DNA from: Salticus scenicus | Taxonomy: Eukaryota > Arthropoda > Arachnida > Araneae > Salticidae | Direction: 5' to 3' | NCBI GenBank assembly: GCA_963930645.1 | Contig: OZ005650.1 | Span: 237,227,688 to 237,291,687 of the forward strand | DNA: 64,000 bases | Shown here: positions 58,996 to 64,000 of the stretch, piece by piece | Layout of the letters: each line of letters starts with the position of its first letter | Position numbering within the stretch: position 1 is the first letter of the stretch | Notes under the pieces: model-generated | Told to the model about the DNA's origin: nothing | Seen by the model: only the letters and a program-made list of their open reading frames with translations | The model's database searches: none | Program-made: the position numbers and the translations under genes

Positions 58996-61900
58996 TTACA
59001 ATAAACAACACTACTAAAATACATTACTTACAATAAAAGTAAACTTTTTCACCACTATCGCATTCTTTTTTACCGTTATGTTTGAGAAACTGTGACATAC
59101 CAAGTGAAGAGAAGGCCAAATCAGAGAGCATGCGCGGTAAAAGCTCAGATAGGGAGTTTTTTCTCCATCTAGTCATTATTCTTCAACTCTTCTTTATTCA
59201 AAAGTTCAACAATGGATGACAAATCGCTATAGAACAATGCTTGATATATGCTATTATACTATTTTTTTCTAATAATATCGTATTATATATGGTTGTCAAT
59301 GATGATAATGTACATATAGAAAAATCCTTAGTCATCTGATTAAATACAGATAAATTTTGCAGCAGTTAGTATATGATTAAGACGAATTATTTGCACTTAA
59401 GACTTAGGCTTTTAAGGAATACCCTCTGTGGATGTCTGTGTGTGCGGGAGGGAAAATCCTCCAAGAATATATTTATATGAAGTTTAGGTAAAACCACGGA
59501 AATGTCAGAACAGCTGGATGGACCGACAAGCACAACATTTGTTCGAAAGTAAAACCCCCTTTCTACCAGATTTAACAGGAAAAAAATTTAGTTTTTAAAA
59601 TTTGTTGTTTTATTTTATTTTAAAGTCATTTTTCCAGATATTTATCATCTCTATCAGATAAAAGTGTTTATCTTATTTTCCTGAAGAATGTCTTTTTAAT
59701 TCACACATTTAACTAAGTCTATGATACTGAATACTTTTTTTAATCCATTTTCTGTATATGTACTACTTAACACACACATTTCCAAATTTTATGTTATTTT
59801 AAATTTTGCATAATTTTTTCGTGAAATTCTTTGATATTGCACTTAGATTTATTGTGAAAAAAGTAGGTTATTTATATGCATATGTCAAGTAGAATTCCGG
59901 GATTCTGCAGTAGAACGTTACAATTAATCTTCCAGGTCCATACCGCTGAAAAGACTGCCGTGAAAATAAAAGAAGACAACTTGTTCACTGCATAATGTAT
60001 TTATTTTAGTAATCAACAGTTCCTTTACAGTGGAAGTTAATCATGACCATACGTTGCGAGAATGCAAAAAGGTAGAGGTGAGAGAGAGAGCTACGGGGTC
60101 ACATGCTATCGTATCAACAGATGTAGAGCGAATTCTGAAGTTGACTCTATTGGAATTAAGATCAGACTGCTGAATTACGCCAAGAATTTTAAAAAAGTGC
60201 CAAATTTTATAGCCAAAGATATTCCATTGTTTCTAGAACAATTTAATATAAATATTTTGAATTTATCAAGTTCGTTACAACAGTTTATGCCAATGCTTGT
60301 GCCAAATATTATCGCCAGAAAACCGTTATTTAAGGCAGACACTCATACTAGGATTTATTGCACATCCTGTGATAAAAAAAATATAATTACCCTTTAATGA
60401 TATCATAATGTAAATTATAGCCTAATTTATTTATAACAAAGTGGACTTGCGCAATTTTAAAGAATGAAAATGTAATTATATATCCAATGGTTTATAAATA
60501 AAATAATATTTTTTTATATTTTATTTATTAAATGATTTAGGAAAGATTATTATTCTGAGAGATGTCATTTAAAAGGAATATGTTTTTGTTCTCAGACGAT
60601 TTATTAATAGCATAAGGGATAAAGTATTATTAGAATTAAGATATTTATTATAGACAAAAGCGAATAAATAAAAGTAATTTAGAATTTAGTTATCTATTTT
60701 TATTAGCTATTTAATTTATTGAAAATATAATAATTATTTATTGCCTTTATTTAAAGTTATAATTAAAACTCATATATGTGAAGGAACAACTTCACATATT
60801 TCTCCCCATCGACGAGGGAAAAAAAATGAATCGTCAAAATGGACGAAAAGTATAAAAAATAAAACGCTCTCTCTCACCATCACAACAGTGTAATACAATT
60901 CCAAAAATTTCTGCATACCATTGTGGAACATGTAAAGTAACCTTTTGTTAAACAATAAAAAAAAAATTGTGGCATATAACTATAAATTTGAAAAAAAAAA
61001 TCAATAATAATGAGTTATGGAACAATGAGACATATTCAATCATCGTGATGCTAAAGTGACATTCTGAAACAAATCACATAATCAATAAATTATATAAATA
61101 TGATATATAACATGTGTAAAATATTAAAAATAATCATTCATTACAGTGTATGTATGGTTGATACTAAGGAAAAGGAAATCAGTAACAAGAAATATGAAAA
61201 ACAAATAATTTTTGTATTTTGTTAATTTTCAAAAAAAAAAAATTAATATTGCATTAATATGAAAAAAAAAAATCAAACATTTTTGATTAAAAAGACCATT
61301 ATCGTACACGTGAAAATTAAATTCTAACAAAGTGAGCCAGAGAGTGTATAATGGAACAATGGCTATGACAGCTATGATGGTTTTGTGATGCCTAACTGAA
61401 CATAGCGTACTGAACAATATGTGTGAAGCAGAAGAGGCTTCATGTTGTGCAAAACAACCAGCATTCTGCAAAGTGACATAATGAAATACCCTTTGTATGT
61501 GTAAAAAAATGTGTAATAAAAAAAATCTAGCCCTATGTCACAATAAAAGCGCACATGTAAGAGTTCAAGAAAAATTATTTATTTTATTTTATTTTATTTT
61601 AACTTTTATTTATTTTTATGCCTTCTAATTTATTTTCTTTTGCATAAATTTATGAACCAACTTTATTTCAATAGCTTGTGTTGGTCAAAAAAAATATTAA
61701 AATTTACTGGTATGAAATAATTTCCTTTTCCTGAACAAAATCTCAATAAATGAATTAGCATTTGAATTTCTCAAAAAAAAAAAAAAAACAAATATGATCT
61801 CAATAAAAATTTAATTTTTAATGGATTAACTCTGAGTAGACCTGACATAGGTGATAAGAATACCTCATAAAAATTGTCAAAAACAGCAAAAAAAAAAAAA

Positions 61901-62048
61901 AAAATCTAAATACACTATTGTTTTTATAATTACAGTTGAACTATTATTTTATCGAGCCCAATTAATACTGAATATCTTTTTTTAAAAAGTATACTGTATG
62001 TTATACAGATAATTCCATAATACTGCTCAGCAAGAAATAGTCTTTTAC

Positions 62049-62079
<31 letters not shown>

Positions 62080-64000
62080 AGAGTGAACCAGCCACATACT
62101 TCTGCACAGACTACTTCTTACAACGCACAGATGATTTCAAGGCCATTTAAAATACATCTGTGGTGCAAACCTTACAAAAAGGAATTATTTTAATTAAGAA
62201 ATTTTAAATAATTAAATATTTAATTTAAGCTGAACGAAAACTCTCTGCAAGAGTTTTTACTCTTTGCACAAGAAAAAAAACAACTTTTTTTTGATAAAAA
62301 TAAAATTTTTTAAAACGTACAGACTATGTACGGAAATTTCACCATCTATGTAATTCTTTAAAAAAAAGAACAAATGGCTCTAAAAACATAACAGAATTTG
62401 CTGCAAGTTGACAAAAATACCTTTATTTACCTTTTGTGTATGTGTGTATTATTATTGTACTTAGTCTTATAAAAAAATCCGTGTAAAAATTTAATAAAAG
62501 AAAATGTAATTATCTCCAAATGTGAACCAACTAAATAGCAACTAAATAGGTCAGATAAAATTTTGTGAGTGTGTGTGTGTCAAACATTGGGTTGTGAAGC
62601 CAAGTTTGAGAATAATGAAGAAAAGCATGGAAAACATGCATGTGAAAGACCATGGAATACTATTGGATAAATTTGCATTATGACTGACAAAGTGAGAAAC
62701 CAGCCAATAATACAATAAATTTCTGACCCAAAAGAAAACATATACAGGAACACATGTAGAAACATAGAGAAAAAAAATTCTTTTTGGTGTGTGTGTGTGT
62801 GAGAATTATAAAGTGTTTAGAGAATTATAGAGAATTATAAAGTGTTTACAAAAGTTAAAATAACTGATCATGTTATTTAAATGAGATACAAAAAAAGGTG
62901 TGAATTTGTTAAAAATGCATCTTGTGAAAGAGGTGATGTGTTCATGCACGCATAGTATCAAACGAAACTTTGACAACCAATGAAAATATAATTAGGAAAA
63001 AAATACAATTCAAATATTTCCTCACATGCATCCTCATGTTATTTATTTAAAATTTAGTAAGTAATTTTATATCACTATCTTTTTATTTATTATTATTTTC
63101 ATTATTTTCATTATTTATTTTTGTCACCCGAAATATTTATGGAACATGTGTTCATGAATTATAAGTGTACTTGAAAGCCAATAAAACGTAACCTTCAAAA
63201 ATTGTTGTGAAAGTGTGAAATCCCCTACACAATTACAGGTGTTGAAACCAATATAATGGTCAAAATCCGTAGATTATAGAAGTCATTAATATATAGACAA
63301 CCAGAGCAACACAATTGTGTTTAAAGGGTATATGTGTATATGTGTAATTAAAAAATATATAATCCAACGGGTGATATGTTATAATATTTAAACAATATTG
63401 TAAAAAACGAATATCAACTGAAATAATTTGAACTAAAATTTAGTATATGTCTGTAAGTGTTCCAAGAAATATTAAAATTGAAAAAATTAAAAAAAAAAAA
63501 AATGCCACAAAAATAAATTTCCATTGCCTCAGATGAAAGCGCTAAAATTGCGAATTTAACGTGCACAGAAAATTATAAACAAAAAGTAAAAGTAAAAAAA
63601 GTCATGACTAAAACAACAGTATTATCTACTGAACTGAGCATAGCTGAAATGAGCTGAGCTGAGGCCTCAGAAATTAAAAATGCGCATAAAGTAGATATAT
63701 AAATAGCTTCAAAGGCTATAAATTGCTCAGTAAAATAATAATATAAAAACTCGAGTACAAGAAGTGTAATCTCACTTCAAAAAGGTGATTAAAAAGAATT
63801 TCACCAAATCAGCTGATAAAAAGAACCGTAAAATAAATCTGTCCACACATGTGCCATAAAATGTTTTTCTCTTTTCTTCTTTTAAAAAAAATAACTGCAA
63901 TTATTCAGCAGTGGGCCCAATTTGATGTTAAAGTAAGCTTACTATATATCTTGTTGTCATAATTATTTGCTAGCAATAGTAATAAAATATTCCCATATAT
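58996..64000. other. A+T-rich unassigned sequence
   Basis: Five kilobases with A runs (for example about 62050-62076), short CA/GT tracts (62568-62580 and 62788-62800), and a small tandem GAGAATTATAAAGTGTTTA (62802-62848). A TGTCTGTGTGTGCG/AACAGCTGGATGGACCGAC stretch at 59433-59530 recalls Helitron-like 5' regions, but no ends were found. The 111-codon frame at 60062-60397 has no recognisable domain. Confidence 0.45.

Noticed and set aside
60062..60397. 111-codon open frame, plus strand
   Set aside because: No recognisable domain and no splice or transcript evidence; it could arise by chance.

Overview
This is a eukaryotic, strongly A+T-rich window. It looks like gene-poor arthropod nuclear DNA, possibly from a spider or other arachnid, though the sequence does not settle the taxon. 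The evidence is dense microsatellites, many long pure A or T runs, mariner, Tc1, Ty3/gypsy-like, Helitron, SINE and LINE remnants, and two gaps of exactly 200 N (5330-5529 and 41530-41729) that are scaffold joins. I found no convincing host protein-coding exon. Almost every readable protein belongs to a transposable element, and almost all are broken.

Layout. 0.9-1.3 kb: small terminal-inverted-repeat (TIR) element rich in one 19-nt motif. 2.7-3.3 kb: long-TIR MITE with TA target duplication. 3.6-4.9 kb: complete-length mariner with perfect TIRs and a transposase broken by three frameshifts. 7.0-7.7 kb: 5' half of a Tc1-like transposon. 8.5-12.9 kb: LTR retrotransposon with two ~520-bp LTRs, a gag-protease ORF, and in place of reverse transcriptase/integrase an acidic, coiled-coil, RRM-like ORF interrupted by one stop codon. 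16.1-19.2 kb: two inverted copies of a ~470-bp TIR element around a decayed Helitron end. 21.3-21.8 kb: tRNA-Thr-derived retroposon with an internal inversion and a 15-bp target duplication. 22.4-23.5 kb: probable minus-strand LTR-element remnant split by a second, unrelated tRNA-derived SINE. Two more copies of that SINE lie near 27.8 and 52.4 kb. 24.9-25.3 kb: long-TIR MITE. 30.7-31.0 kb: ~100-bp tandem repeats. 33.7-35.5 kb: diverged inverted duplication that preserves a peptide. 36.1-37.1 kb: TIR element. 37.5-41.3 kb: recent 1.9-kb tandem duplication built on older duplications. 42.2 kb: small MITE. 44.8-48.7 kb: nested Helitron/Helentron-like elements in opposite orientations, with a neighbouring copy of the empty insertion site. 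50.0-51.3 kb: element studded with a 15-nt motif. 52.2-52.7 kb: SINE interrupted by a MITE. 53.4-54.3 kb: internally deleted mariner-like element with an unusual DDE spacing. 55.1-55.7 kb: head-to-head Tc1 DNA-binding domains. 58.5-59.0 kb: LINE RNase H fragment on the minus strand. 59-64 kb: A+T-rich sequence with nothing recognisable.

The pieces do not form a pathway; they record successive insertions. The most interesting item is the LTR element at 8.5-12.9 kb. Its Gag-protease is followed by a nucleolin-like acidic/RRM-like ORF and no polymerase, which suggests a non-autonomous element that acquired a foreign RNA-binding ORF. The cleanest structural result is the minus-strand Helitron at 45322-47897, whose ends are fixed by an uninterrupted copy of its target site about 110 bp away.
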